Shown: positions 27,475-36,362 of the stretch, in pieces
Numbering within the stretch: position 1 is the first letter of the stretch
Layout: the number at the start of each line of letters is the position of its first letter
Assembly: GCF_011064615.1 (NCBI RefSeq)
Contig: NZ_JAALJH010000003.1
Coordinates: forward strand, 62,001-126,000
Origin: Aquisphaera insulae
GTDB lineage: Bacteria; Planctomycetota; Planctomycetia; Isosphaerales; Isosphaeraceae
Direction: 5' to 3'
Length of the DNA stretch: 64,000 nucleotides
Notes under the pieces: model-generated
Told to the model about the DNA's origin: nothing
Database searches by the model: none
What the model saw: only the letters and a program-made list of their open reading frames with translations
Made by a program: the position numbers and the translations under genes

Positions 27475-29151
27475 TCAACTTTCGGCGGGTCGGCGGCCCG
27501 CGAGCAGGTCCTCGTAGATCCGCTCCATGCCCCGCGCCAGGGCGGCGGCAGCGCACGCAGGGGAGGCGCGAAGGCGATCGCGGAGCGAGCGGCGAAGGTC
27601 GGCCAGGCGCTCGGGCGTGGCCGGATCGAGGGCCATCGCGATGGCCTGGGCGACGTGGGCGTCGCGGTCGCTCGCGACGAGCTCCGGCAGCCCCGCCTCG
27701 CGGACGATCGAGGCGCTGATGCGTGAGGCCCAGCGGTCGCCGTCGAAGCAGAGGACCGGGACACCCTGCCAGAGGGCTTCCATCGTCGTGGTGCCGCCGT
27801 TGTACGGGAACGTGTCGAGGGCGATGTCGATCGCCGCGTACCGTTCCAGGAAGGCGAAGTGCTCGTCGGGACCTTCCAGGGTCAGGCGATCGGGCGAGAC
27901 GCCCCGGCGGGCGAACTCGCCGCGGACGAGCTCGCGCGCGGCGGCCTTGCCCAGGACCACGCTCTTGAGCAGCAAGCGGCTATCCGGGGCCATCTCGAGG
28001 ATCCGCGCCCAGGCCTCGATGACCTCGGGGGTGATCTTGTACTGCGGGGCCAGGCAACCGAAGGTGGTCTGGCCCGCTTCCAGGCAAGGCGGCGGCGCGA
28101 CCTCCGGGACGGGATAGCCGACCTCGAAGGGGAGGTAGGTCCCCGGCAGTCGGACGATCGGCTCGGAGAAGAGGGATTCCTCGCCGCGGCCCGGCGGGCA
28201 GACGTGGGCGTCGCCGATCATCGCGTCGAAGACGTCCAGGCCGGACGTCGCGTAGGCGTTGAACCAGGCAACCTGGACCGGCGCGGGACGCGAGGCGAAG
28301 ACGCCCAGGCGGGACGGTCGGCCGTGGCCGTTCAGGTCGACGAGGACGTCGATCCGCTCGGCGACGATCCGCCCCACCAGGGCCTCGTTCGCGAGCGGGC
28401 CGGTGGCGTGCCACCGATCTCGCGGGTCCGCGTGATAGCCGGAGCCGGCGGGGGGCGGCGGGCCGTCGGAGAAGAGATGGATCTCGAACCGCTCGCGGTC
28501 GTGGTGGTTGAGCAGGCCGAAGACGGGCTTCATCCAGTTCCGCCGATCGAAGCTCGCGGAGACGTAGCCGATCCGCGGCCGTGCGGCCGATCCGGCGCCG
28601 CGGCGGGGCGGAGCCGGCTGAGGCAAGCAGCGCGATGCCCATCGGCGGCGGCAGTCGAGGATTGCCGCCGGGCTCGCGGCCGAGGAGCCGGGGACGATCA
28701 TGGCCATGTTGGTCAGGGGGACGCACGCGGCGTCTCCCGGGAGCGCGCCGATGGCCCGTTCGAAGCAGTCCATCGCCTCGTCCACCCGGCCGAGCTCGTA
28801 GAGCGACCTCCCCAGGTTGTGGAGGGTCTGGCCGTGCTCCGGCGCGAGGCCGGCGAGCGTTCGGAAGGCTTCCGCGGCGCCCGCATGGTCCCCCAGGGCG
28901 TCGAGCGCGCAGCCGAGCCCCCACCAGGCCCCCGCGCGGGACGGATCCGCCGCCACCGCCCGGCGGTAGAGTCCGACGGCGGCCTCGCGATCGCCGAGGG
29001 CGTGGAGGACGTCGGCCGCCTCCGCGTTCGCGTCGGCCTGACCCGGCGACGATTCCAGCGCACGGCGATACGCGGCGACGGCTTCGTCGAGCCGGCCGGC
29101 GTCGCGATGGGCCCGAGCCTCGTCCAGCAGGCGAGAGAAGTCGTCGCTCAT
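27475..29151 (-). CDS. TPR-containing glycosyltransferase (GT41, OGT-like)
   Basis: 558 residues. The N-terminal about 140 residues have four TPR-like repeats with repeated A..AL..G.A.ea patterns (for example YRRALESSPGQADANAEAADVL). The catalytic region follows, with RIGYVSASF, HHDRERFEIHLFSDG, VDLNGHGRPSR and the typical GTTTMEALWQGVPVLCF near the C-terminus, all as in the GT41/OGT family. Bacterial members transfer GlcNAc or other sugars to proteins. The start ATG 29151 gives the first TPR. It lies upstream of the GntR gene on the same strand but the separation is small and there may be separate promoters. Confidence 0.85.
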   Translation of the reverse strand: MSDDFSRLLDEARAHRDAGRLDEAVAAYRRALESSPGQADANAEAADVLHALGDREAAVGLYRRAVAADPSRAGAWWGLGCALDALGDHAGAAEAFRTLAGLAPEHGQTLHNLGRSLYELGRVDEAMDCFERAIGALPGDAACVPLTNMAMIVPGSSAASPAAILDCRRRWASRCLPQPAPPRRGAGSAARPRIGYVSASFDRRNWMKPVFGLLNHHDRERFEIHLFSDGPPPPAGSGYHADPRDRWHATGPLANEALVGRIVAERIDVLVDLNGHGRPSRLGVFASRPAPVQVAWFNAYATSGLDVFDAMIGDAHVCPPGRGEESLFSEPIVRLPGTYLPFEVGYPVPEVAPPPCLEAGQTTFGCLAPQYKITPEVIEAWARILEMAPDSRLLLKSVVLGKAAARELVRGEFARRGVSPDRLTLEGPDEHFAFLERYAAIDIALDTFPYNGGTTTMEALWQGVPVLCFDGDRWASRISASIVREAGLPELVASDRDAHVAQAIAMALDPATPERLADLRRSLRDRLRASPACAAAALARGMERIYEDLLAGRRPAES

Positions 29152-29367
29152 GATCCGTCCTCCGCTTCCTCGATCGGCCCACGACGCGTACGGCCGACGA
29201 TTTTCGCACGGCGGACCCCGGTCCGATACCGGATGTCGAAGCTCGTCTCCTCGGGTGCCGGCCGGCAGGATCGGCCGGCCCGGGGCGGCCAGTTGCGGGG
29301 TCCGTGGCCGCATCGATATGGTGAACGCGGCGTCGATTCTCGGAGGGACGAGGGAGGATTCTCGTCG

Positions 29368-29904
29368 ATGGCCACGTGCGACTTCTGCGGGACGAGCATC
29401 CTGTTCGGCGGCGTGAGGGAAGGGGATCTCCGGTTCTGCAATCAGAAATGTGCGGCCAACCTGCCGCTACTCCGGGCCTCGCGAGCGGTCCCCGACGAGG
29501 CGGTGGACCAGCACGCCGGACTGATCCATCAGGGGCCCTGCCCGAAGTGCGGCGGGCCGGGGCCGGTGGACGTCCACACCTCGCACCGGGTCTACTCGGC
29601 GCTCGTCTTCACCTCGTGGAGCAGCCACCCGGAGGTCTGCTGCGTGTCGTGCGCCAGGAAGAAGTACCTCAAGCACGGGGCCACCTCCCTGATCCTGGGC
29701 TGGTGGGGCTTCCCCTGGGGGCTGATCATGACCCCGGTGCAGGTGCTCCGGAACCTCGGCGGCCTCGTCGGCATCGGGGGCCCGGCTCGCGACGTCCCGT
29801 CGGACAAGCTAAAGCAGATGGCCCGGACGTCGCTCGGCGCCCGGCGGCGGGCGCAGATCGAGGCCGGCGGGCTGCCGACCTCGTGGGAAGCGGAGGAGGA
29901 CTGA
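29368..29904 (+). CDS. Zinc-ribbon protein with short hydrophobic segment
   Basis: 178 residues. A first metal site is CDFCG with FCNQKC (about residues 4-30), and a second is CPKCGG and CCVSC (about 58-95), so two zinc-ribbon-like clusters. A hydrophobic stretch (LILGWWGFPWGLIMTP, about 105-120) could cross or touch the membrane. Polar C-terminal helix. Ribosome-binding site GAGGGAGGA precedes the ATG at 29368. It is divergent from the glycosyltransferase. No specific family recognised; it is called hypothetical. Confidence 0.72.
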   Translation: MATCDFCGTSILFGGVREGDLRFCNQKCAANLPLLRASRAVPDEAVDQHAGLIHQGPCPKCGGPGPVDVHTSHRVYSALVFTSWSSHPEVCCVSCARKKYLKHGATSLILGWWGFPWGLIMTPVQVLRNLGGLVGIGGPARDVPSDKLKQMARTSLGARRRAQIEAGGLPTSWEAEED

Positions 29905-30031
29905 GCCGTCGCCGCAGGCTTGCCCGCGCGGGCCCTGCTGGCTTAGGCTTGAGGGACGAAGGCCCTCCCCGGAGACGCCGTCGATCCCGCCGAGAGACGT
30001 CGCCCTACCCCGCCGCGAGACCACCTGGAAC

Positions 30032-30835
30032 ATGGCCGAGAAACGGATGCTGGACGAGGAGCTGGAATTCGCGAGGGCTTTGGCCGTCGAGGCGGCGGCG
30101 CTGGCACTCGAACGGGCCCGGAGCGTGACGCCCGTCGAGAAGGCGAACACGAGCTACGTCACCGACCTGGACCGGGACCTCGAGCAGCTCATCCGCGGCC
30201 GGCTCAAGGCGAGATTCCCGAACGACCAGATCACCGGGGAGGAGTACGCGGCGGAGGGGGGCACGGGGCCGCGGCGGTGGTCGATCGACCCGATCGACGG
30301 GACCGGGAACCTCGTCCACGGGCTGCCGCTCTGGGCGGTGAGCATCGGCCTGATCGACGGCGGCGAGCCGGTGCTCGGCGTGATCGCCGTCCCGCCGCTC
30401 GGCGAGCTCTACTGGGCCGTGAAGGGGCAGGGGGCCTTCCGGGATGGCGAACGCCTGGTCGCCCGCGACGCCGAGACGATCCACAACCAGGACAACATCT
30501 GCGTCGGCACCAACGCCATGCGGAAGCTCGACCTGAGGACCGTCCCCGGCCGGCTCCGCGACCTGGGGAGCGCCTGCTGCGAGCAGGTCTTCGTGGCCGG
30601 CAATCGCCTCCAGGCGTGCGTCTTCCTGGGAGAGGCCACCCACGACGTGGCCGCCGGCGCGGTGATCACCAGCGAGGCCGGTTGCCGGTACGCCAGGCTC
30701 GGCGGCGAGGCCATCGATGGGGCGACGCTCGTCGGCCGGACCCCGGTCCCGTCGCCGACGTTCGTGGCCCCGCCGCTGCGGCTCGCCGCCCTCGTCCGAG
30801 ATGCCCGCCCCCTGCCGCCTCGCGGGGACGCCTGA
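30032..30835 (+). CDS. Inositol-monophosphatase-family phosphatase
   Basis: 267 residues. The metal-binding motif GEE near residue 70, the core DPIDGTGNLVHG (about 88-99) and HDVAAG (about 210) identify the FIG/IMPase fold, including the first and second metal sites. Members hydrolyse inositol phosphates, 3'-phosphoadenosine phosphates or histidinol phosphate; the neighbours give no clue to which. The downstream DUF4259 gene starts 2 bases after its stop, so they are co-transcribed. ATG 30032 is the first good start. Confidence 0.88.
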   Translation: MAEKRMLDEELEFARALAVEAAALALERARSVTPVEKANTSYVTDLDRDLEQLIRGRLKARFPNDQITGEEYAAEGGTGPRRWSIDPIDGTGNLVHGLPLWAVSIGLIDGGEPVLGVIAVPPLGELYWAVKGQGAFRDGERLVARDAETIHNQDNICVGTNAMRKLDLRTVPGRLRDLGSACCEQVFVAGNRLQACVFLGEATHDVAAGAVITSEAGCRYARLGGEAIDGATLVGRTPVPSPTFVAPPLRLAALVRDARPLPPRGDA

Positions 30836-30837
30836 CC

Positions 30838-31269
30838 ATGGGACACTGGGGCGTCCGGAGCTACGACAACGACGACGCCGACGACGCGATCGACGCCGGC
30901 TTCGAGGCGGCCTGCGGCGCCGAGTACGAGGACCTGATGGATGACCGAAATCCGCTCTCGTTCGACCAGGTCCAGAAGAAGCTCGCCAGCCCGAGGACGC
31001 TCGAGGAGGCCATCCGGGCGCTCGAGGGGATGATCGGCGGCCCGCTCGAGGCCGAGCCCGATCGCTGGGATCCGGAGGCCCGCCTGGCGCTGGCCGGCGT
31101 GGTCGTCCGGCACGCGGAGTTCGGCGTCTCCATCCCGCAGGCCCTCCGCGAACGGGCCATCGCCTTCCTGGAGGCGGAGGATATCGACTGGGACGAGGAG
31201 ACGAAGCGGCGGCTCCGGCGGGAGAAGGAAATCGCGCTGCTCCGCCGCCAGGCGGAGCGGCCGGCCTGA
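30838..31269 (+). CDS. DUF4259 domain protein
   Basis: 143 residues starting MGHWGVRSYDNDDADD, the hallmark of the DUF4259 family (usual start MGAWG-F-NDDA). The rest is an acidic helical protein with no signal or membrane segment. Its start is 2 bases after the IMPase stop, indicating cotranscription; a third gene begins 16 bases after it. Function of the family is unknown. Confidence 0.82.
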   Translation: MGHWGVRSYDNDDADDAIDAGFEAACGAEYEDLMDDRNPLSFDQVQKKLASPRTLEEAIRALEGMIGGPLEAEPDRWDPEARLALAGVVVRHAEFGVSIPQALRERAIAFLEAEDIDWDEETKRRLRREKEIALLRRQAERPA

Positions 31270-31285
31270 GGGAGGAGCCGGGAAC

Positions 31286-31774
31286 ATGCCCAGTGTCGAC
31301 CGGAGGCCGCTCGCCTTCCGGAGCCTCGCCGACGTGATGCCGGAGGTCGACCGCCTGCTCCTGGGCGGGTACACCCCCTCGGGGCGGTGGTCCCTCGGGC
31401 AGATCTGCCAGCACCTGGCCAGGACGATGCAGTCCTCGCTGGAGGGCGAGGCCGGACGATTTCCCCGGATCTTCCGCCGGACGATCGGGGCCTTCATCGC
31501 CCGCCGCGTGATCGCGCGGGGCCGCATGCCCGAGGGCATCCCGCTCCCCCGGAGCGGAGCGCTGACTCCGCAAGACGGGCCCGAAGACCGCGCCGAGGCC
31601 GAGGCCCTCCGCGGGGCCATCCGGTACTTCGCCGGGCTTCCCGACACCCCGATCGAGCACCCCGTCTTCGGGCCCCTCTCGCGACACCAGTTCGAGCAGC
31701 TCCAGTGCATCCACTGCGCCCATCATCTGAGCTTCCTTCGCCCGACGCCTCCGGGGAGATCGGGCGATGTGTGA
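31286..31774 (+). CDS. DUF1569 (DinB-like) protein
   Basis: 162 residues. Signatures include WSLGQICQHLARTMQSS (first His in a four-helix bundle) and CIHCAHHLSFLRP at the C-terminus. These match DUF1569, a DinB-related family whose metal-binding histidines often act in thiol-dependent transferases. It follows the DUF4259 gene by 16 bases. A GGGAGGAGCC ribosome-binding site lies just before ATG 31286. Physiological substrate unknown. Confidence 0.82.
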   Translation: MPSVDRRPLAFRSLADVMPEVDRLLLGGYTPSGRWSLGQICQHLARTMQSSLEGEAGRFPRIFRRTIGAFIARRVIARGRMPEGIPLPRSGALTPQDGPEDRAEAEALRGAIRYFAGLPDTPIEHPVFGPLSRHQFEQLQCIHCAHHLSFLRPTPPGRSGDV

Positions 31775-31834
31775 CGATTCGCGCTCCTGGATGATGGCGA
31801 CGGCGCGGGAGGCCCCCGGCGACTTGAATTCTTT

Positions 31835-31863
31835 TTGCCGACCCCGGATTCGTGCGTTATAGT
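31835..31863 (+). promoter_or_regulatory. Sigma-70-like promoter
   Basis: TTGCCG (31835-31840) and TATAGT (31858-31863) are separated by exactly 17 bases, in a local AT-rich stretch after the DUF1569 gene. Transcription would start near 31870 and read into the polytopic membrane protein gene. The remainder of the roughly 390-base gap to 32163 shows no other gene. Confidence 0.6.
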
Positions 31864-32162
31864 CCTACTAACGAGTCGGGCAGGAACACCTGGCCGGCTG
31901 CCGTCGGACCCCTCGGCCTGAACGCGGGGGGCGGGTCAACTTGATTTTGGACCTTGCCGCGCACTTGCGGCTGCGATCGCATCTCCGAGCCCTTCCGACT
32001 GCCGGCTGTCGCGAAACGGCAAGAGACCCATTACGATCGTCATCCCTGTTGTCATGCACCCGAACCCGGGCCCACCGGCCCGGTCCAATTCTCCCCTCCC
32101 CGGGGCGAAGCGGGCCGGACGGGAAGGCCCGGGCTGGCGTTTCCGGACCGGAGCATCGCTGC

Positions 32163-33857
32163 TTGGCCAAGCTCACCGAAAGCCCGGCGCCGGGCGGCCT
32201 CTCCGCCCCCCTCTCGATCGACGAGGCCACGCCGCGGGCGCTCGGGCGGGCGTGCCTGGCGACCACCTTGCTCCTGGGCCCGATCCTGGTCGCGACCTGG
32301 ACGGTCCCGTACTTCCTCACCCAGGACGGCCCGGCGCATCTCTATAACGCGGGGATCATCGCCCGGTCCTTCTCCCCGGGTTCGCCCTACGCTTCGCACT
32401 TCGAAGTCCACTGGCAGCCGCTCCCGAACTGGTCGGGCCACCTGCTGCTGGCGATCCTCCTGAAGGTCGTCCCGCCCTGGACCGCGGACCGGATCGCGAT
32501 GACGATCACGCTCCTCGGCTTCGCCCTGGCGATCGTCTGGCTGAGATGGGTCGTCCGCGGCGATCGCGGCCTGATCGGCGCGGGGCTCGTCGCGGCCGTC
32601 CTGGCGGTGAATCTCCCCTGGCTGTTCGGGTTCACGAGCTTCCTCCTCGGCTCGACCTTCTTCGCGATCACGCTCGGGGCCTGGTGGGCGGCCCGAGATC
32701 GGCTGGGCCCGGCCGCGATCGCCGGGGTCGGGATGTTGCTGGTGGTCGGCTACTTCTGCCACCTCGTGAGCCTGGGGCTGACGGTCCTGTCGCTCGGATT
32801 CCTGGCGGTCTTCGCCCCGTCCGCGACGGGGGCTCCCCTGGACGGTCCCGGACGGCTCCGAAGGCTCGCGCGAACGATGGCCTGCGGGCTGCCCCTGCTC
32901 GGGTTGCTGCCGTCCTATCTTCGCCTCGCCGGGCGGGGCGGGCCGATGCAACCGGTCTGGGAGAACATCGCCGACCCACGAACCGTGGCGGGCTGGAAGA
33001 TCCGACTCACCTGGATCGATCCCCTGACGCTGGCGGTCAAGAACATGATCCCGTTCCACGACGGGACCAGCCCCTTGTTCGCCGTCTTCGCCCCCGCGAT
33101 CTGGTTCTTCGGCGCGGCGGTGGTCTGGCTTTACGGCGGCTTCCTGGCCTCGCGACGGGGAGGGATGAAGGCAGGCCCGGGGGAGGTCTGGCGGTTCCTC
33201 GCCGTCGGGCTGCTGCTCGCGGGCCTGTTCAGTCCCGACACGCTCGGCCCGTCGCATGGCGGCTATCTTCCCCAGCGGCTGGTCCTCCTCGCCCTCGCGG
33301 CCATGGTGCCCGCGCTGGACCTGGGGACCGGCCGGGACTTCGGCCGCCTGGCCGCGGGCTGCCTGACGGTCGGCCTGGTCGTGCAATCGGCGATCGTCTG
33401 GGACTACGCCCTGTACAGCCAGCGGACGGCCGGCCAGGTTGCGACCGTTCGCGACCTGGTGGGGAGCAATCGGAGGATCGCCGTCCTGACGGCGGGGATC
33501 AAGGACAGGTTCCGGACCAACCCGCTCCTGCACGCCGACGGCTGGCTCGGCCTGGAGAACGGCAACATCCTCTGGAACAACTACGAGGCGCAGCACTATT
33601 ACTTCCCCGTGCAGTTCCGGCCGGGGCTCGACCACCCGGACCCGCTCGATTTCGAGCGGGTCGCGCTCCAGACGGATCCCCGGGCCACGGAGGACGCCGT
33701 GGCCCTCTGGCGGTCGATCCTGGAGAAGCACGCCGCGGTGATCGACGAGATCGTCGTCTGGGGCCGCGATCCGGCGCTCGACGCGATCACCGAGCGGTGG
33801 TTCGAAGTGATCGGCGCGCGGGAGAACATCCGGATTTTCGGCAAGAAGCGGCCGTGA
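32163..33857 (+). CDS. Polytopic membrane protein, GT-C-like
   Basis: About 564 residues with roughly ten hydrophobic helices. An early conserved patch, FLTQDGPAHLYNAG (about 40-53), contains Asp and Asn of the kind seen near the active site of GT-C glycosyltransferases, so it may be an integral-membrane sugar transferase, but similarity is too weak to assign. The C-terminal about 130 residues are soluble and polar. The reading frame is open from 31941, but the upstream 74 codons are arginine/proline-rich; TTG 32163 is preferred, with GGACCGGAG before it. Unclear function. Confidence 0.65.
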   Translation: MAKLTESPAPGGLSAPLSIDEATPRALGRACLATTLLLGPILVATWTVPYFLTQDGPAHLYNAGIIARSFSPGSPYASHFEVHWQPLPNWSGHLLLAILLKVVPPWTADRIAMTITLLGFALAIVWLRWVVRGDRGLIGAGLVAAVLAVNLPWLFGFTSFLLGSTFFAITLGAWWAARDRLGPAAIAGVGMLLVVGYFCHLVSLGLTVLSLGFLAVFAPSATGAPLDGPGRLRRLARTMACGLPLLGLLPSYLRLAGRGGPMQPVWENIADPRTVAGWKIRLTWIDPLTLAVKNMIPFHDGTSPLFAVFAPAIWFFGAAVVWLYGGFLASRRGGMKAGPGEVWRFLAVGLLLAGLFSPDTLGPSHGGYLPQRLVLLALAAMVPALDLGTGRDFGRLAAGCLTVGLVVQSAIVWDYALYSQRTAGQVATVRDLVGSNRRIAVLTAGIKDRFRTNPLLHADGWLGLENGNILWNNYEAQHYYFPVQFRPGLDHPDPLDFERVALQTDPRATEDAVALWRSILEKHAAVIDEIVVWGRDPALDAITERWFEVIGARENIRIFGKKRP

Positions 33858-33895
33858 GTCGTCGGAAGACGAGTCTTGTCACCTGCCCCGGGGGG

Positions 33896-33924
33896 CGGGC
33901 CGGCGACGCTAAGCCGCCGGCCCG
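33896..33924. terminator. Bidirectional hairpin terminator
   Basis: A perfect 10-base inverted repeat (CGGGCCGGCG and complement) with a 9-base loop between two converging genes. GC-only stem; no T-run, so it may work as a strong roadblock or RNA stabiliser. Confidence 0.6.
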
Positions 33925-33943
33925 GGGTCGGGTCGTCGGCCGC

Positions 33944-34408
33944 TCAGCCCTTCTTCTCGGCCTCCTTCTTCAGCTCGAAGAGGTAGACCTCGTCGGGCGA
34001 CTGCTCGAACTCCTTGGGGCGGTCGTTGCCCGGCACGGCGATGGCCACGGTCAGCTTCTCGCCCTCGAGCTTGTAGATCGCCTTGGCGGTCTTCCCCTTG
34101 GCGTCGCCGGGCGCCTCGGTCAGCTCGATGTCCAGGGTCGAGCTCGGCTTGGCCTTGTCGTCGGCCTTGAGCTTGCCCTTGTACTCCATGCCGTTGACGG
34201 TGACCTCGACGGTCTCCCCCTTGATGATCCACTTGGAGTCGAGGGCATCGGAAGAGGAAGTGGCCCAGGTCCCCTCGAGGGCCTTCAGGGCAGCGGCGGG
34301 CGCGGTCTCGTCCGCCGCCCGCGCGCTCGTCAGGGTTAGTGCGCAGCAGGCGGCGAGGGCGATCGCCGCGACGAAGGATCTTCGGAGGCTCGGAGCAATT
34401 CGCAACAT
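33944..34408 (-). CDS. Secreted TIGR03067-family protein
   Basis: 154 residues starting MLRIAPSLRR, then a signal peptide (SFVAAIALAACCALTLTSARA). The mature part contains LKALEGTWATSS and YLFELKK, typical of TIGR03067, a planctomycete-enriched beta-rich family of unknown function that often carries out extracytoplasmic roles near sigma factors. Start ATG 34408 is chosen for the signal; the upstream extension is unlikely. Confidence 0.78.
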   Translation of the reverse strand: MLRIAPSLRRSFVAAIALAACCALTLTSARAADETAPAAALKALEGTWATSSSDALDSKWIIKGETVEVTVNGMEYKGKLKADDKAKPSSTLDIELTEAPGDAKGKTAKAIYKLEGEKLTVAIAVPGNDRPKEFEQSPDEVYLFELKKEAEKKG

Positions 34409-34542
34409 CGGACGGAAATCCTCGGTGGCTAGGAGCGGGCGGGCCAGGTTGTCGGGCCTCCCAGGCCCTACGGTTCCTTCGGCTGGCCGCGAAGACCCGT
34501 TGCCGGATTGAAGCATCTCGCCCGCCCCGCTTCAAGGATCTC

Positions 34543-34572
34543 TTCCGCCCCGTCGCCTCGCCACGATAGAAT
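34543..34572 (+). promoter_or_regulatory. Putative promoter of the secreted protease
   Basis: A TAGAAT -10 box (34567-34572) lies 18 bases after a poor -35 (TTCCGC, 34543-34548). The leader to the protease start would be about 80 bases. Confidence 0.3.
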
Positions 34573-34662
34573 TCGATCCGGCTCGCCAAGGCGGAGCCCT
34601 GCTCGAATCCCGGTGCGGGAGCGATCGGACGCGTCTCGAACGCAGGAAGGAACTCCATCGCC

Positions 34663-35670
34663 ATGAGTCCTCCGGTCGGCCCTTCGGGAGAGGCGATGCC
34701 GCGGCTCGCATTCGCGACCTCATTCCGGTCCACCGTCCTGACGATCGCGCTGGTGCTGGCCCCCGCGGCCGCGACCATGGCCGGGGAGGATCTCCCTCGC
34801 AGCCCGACGGCCGAGGTCGCCGAACGCGTCCGATCGCGGAGGGAACGGGACGCGGAATCGCGGTGGAATGACCGGACCTTTCGCCCCACGGTCCTGGTGC
34901 GCCGGGGGACTTCCCAGGGGACCGGCACGATCATCGCCTCGCTCGAGGGGGAGACCCTCGTCGCCACAGCCGGCCACGTGATCCGCGGCGACGGACCGAT
35001 CCAGGTCGAGCTGCACCGGTACAACCTCGGCCTCGAGAAGACCCCGGCGACCCCCGGGAAATGGCCGCGCCGGCTCGAGGCGGAGCAGGCGGCGATCGAC
35101 CCCTCGGCGGACGTGGCGATCCTCCGGATCCGGAGCCGCGTCGCGCTCCCCTACGTCGCCCGAATCGTCCAGCCCGAGGAGGAGCCGGCGGCCGACGTGC
35201 AGGTGACGTCGCTGGGCATCGACCTCGGCACGAAGCTCGGGAGCTGGGACAGCCGGCTGGTGGACGTCCTCTGGTTCGAGCTCAACGACAGCCGGGCCGA
35301 GCGGCCGTTCCTGGTGACCGCCCGAATCCCGGAGCACGGCCGATCCGGCGGCGGACTCTTCGATCGTGATGGGCGGCTCGTAGGCGTTTGCGTCGGTCAT
35401 GCCGAGGTCGTCAAGGGCCGGCGGATGGGCATCTTTTCGTCGGCGGAGAATCTCCTCGAGCTCCTTCACGGCCCGGAGCTGAGCTCCATCATGAGCCGCT
35501 CCGAGGCCAGGCTCGCCCGAATGACCCGCCGATCCGAGGTCCTTGCCCGGCGCTCCCGGAGGCCTCCTCTCCCCGCGGTCACGGCGACCGAGGCCCCGAT
35601 CACCTCGGACGCGGCTCCGTCCCCGAGGTCGGTGCCGGAACCGGAGCCGGCCGTTTCCGACCGGCCGTGA
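34663..35670 (+). CDS. Secreted trypsin-like serine protease
   Basis: 335 residues with an N-terminal hydrophobic signal (VLTIALVLAPAAATMAG). The catalytic triad is visible as His105 in TAGHVI, Asp150 in SADVAIL and Ser228 in HGRSGGGLF, in the order of the chymotrypsin/Deg fold. No PDZ domain is evident; the C-terminal about 60 residues are proline/serine-rich and of low complexity. Probably acts in the periplasm on misfolded or specific proteins. It converges with the zinc-ribbon membrane protein, leaving 4 bases between stops. Confidence 0.82.
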   Translation: MSPPVGPSGEAMPRLAFATSFRSTVLTIALVLAPAAATMAGEDLPRSPTAEVAERVRSRRERDAESRWNDRTFRPTVLVRRGTSQGTGTIIASLEGETLVATAGHVIRGDGPIQVELHRYNLGLEKTPATPGKWPRRLEAEQAAIDPSADVAILRIRSRVALPYVARIVQPEEEPAADVQVTSLGIDLGTKLGSWDSRLVDVLWFELNDSRAERPFLVTARIPEHGRSGGGLFDRDGRLVGVCVGHAEVVKGRRMGIFSSAENLLELLHGPELSSIMSRSEARLARMTRRSEVLARRSRRPPLPAVTATEAPITSDAAPSPRSVPEPEPAVSDRP

Positions 35671-35674
35671 CCTC

Positions 35675-36151
35675 CTATCGGGCAGCTCGCCCGTCCCCGC
35701 CGACGCCATCCCCCGTCCCCCGGCGAGACAGCCATCGCAGGACGATGAGCCCGACGCAGAAGGCGGCGGCCAGGGTCCCGAAGACCGCCATGTGAATGCC
35801 CTTGCGGTCCAGGTAGGAGACCAGCAGGAGGAAGGCCGATACGAACAGCCCCGTGGACGCGATCCACTGGGCCGTGCCGACGACCCGGGCCGGCCGGTGG
35901 ATCCTCGTCCGGGCCGGGTGCGACGGCGGACGCGGCGGCAAGAGCCCTCCCGGCCGGCCCAGTTCCTCGGGCATCACCTCCAGGGCCGGCGCCGGCGGGG
36001 CCGCGATGATGCGGACCGTCGACGGGGGTCGTCCCGGACTGCCGCAGCTCGGGCAAAGCGCCCACCCGCCCCACCGGGGGAAGTCGGCCACCAGGCCCAC
36101 GCCGCAGGATGGGCACAGATAGCGGGGAAAGACCGTGACCTTCGCCGCCAA
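35675..36151 (-). CDS. Zinc-ribbon membrane protein
   Basis: 158 residues. N-terminal zinc ribbon CPSCGVG and CPSCGSPG, a proline-rich linker, then two transmembrane helices (QWIASTGLFVSAFLLLVSYL and MAVFGTLAAAFCVGLIVLRWL) and a short tail. The TTG at 36151 is chosen because a strong ribosome-binding site (GGGAGGTGG) precedes it; the longer reading frame upstream is arginine-rich and not credible. It resembles other small planctomycete membrane zinc-ribbon proteins in this window (see 29368, 62118). Unknown function. Confidence 0.75.
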   Translation of the reverse strand: MAAKVTVFPRYLCPSCGVGLVADFPRWGGWALCPSCGSPGRPPSTVRIIAAPPAPALEVMPEELGRPGGLLPPRPPSHPARTRIHRPARVVGTAQWIASTGLFVSAFLLLVSYLDRKGIHMAVFGTLAAAFCVGLIVLRWLSRRGTGDGVGGDGRAAR

Positions 36152-36362
36152 GCTCCACCTCCCCCATGCTCGAAGGGCCGACCGATCGCACCATCGTCTC
36201 TTGGTTTTGGGGCCCCCGGCTCGTCCCACGTATCCTAACATCCCCCTTCCGGGAGAGAAGTCGCCGCCCTTACGATGGGCGTCTTGTCCGTCGGGTAGTC
36301 GATCGCGCGCATCGGTCCGCGACACCCCGCCGAGGACACATCCTCTCCACGCGGAGGACGCG

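Noticed and set aside
27859..29367. Upstream extension of the zinc-ribbon gene frame
   Set aside because: Antisense to the glycosyltransferase and low-complexity; start is at 29368.
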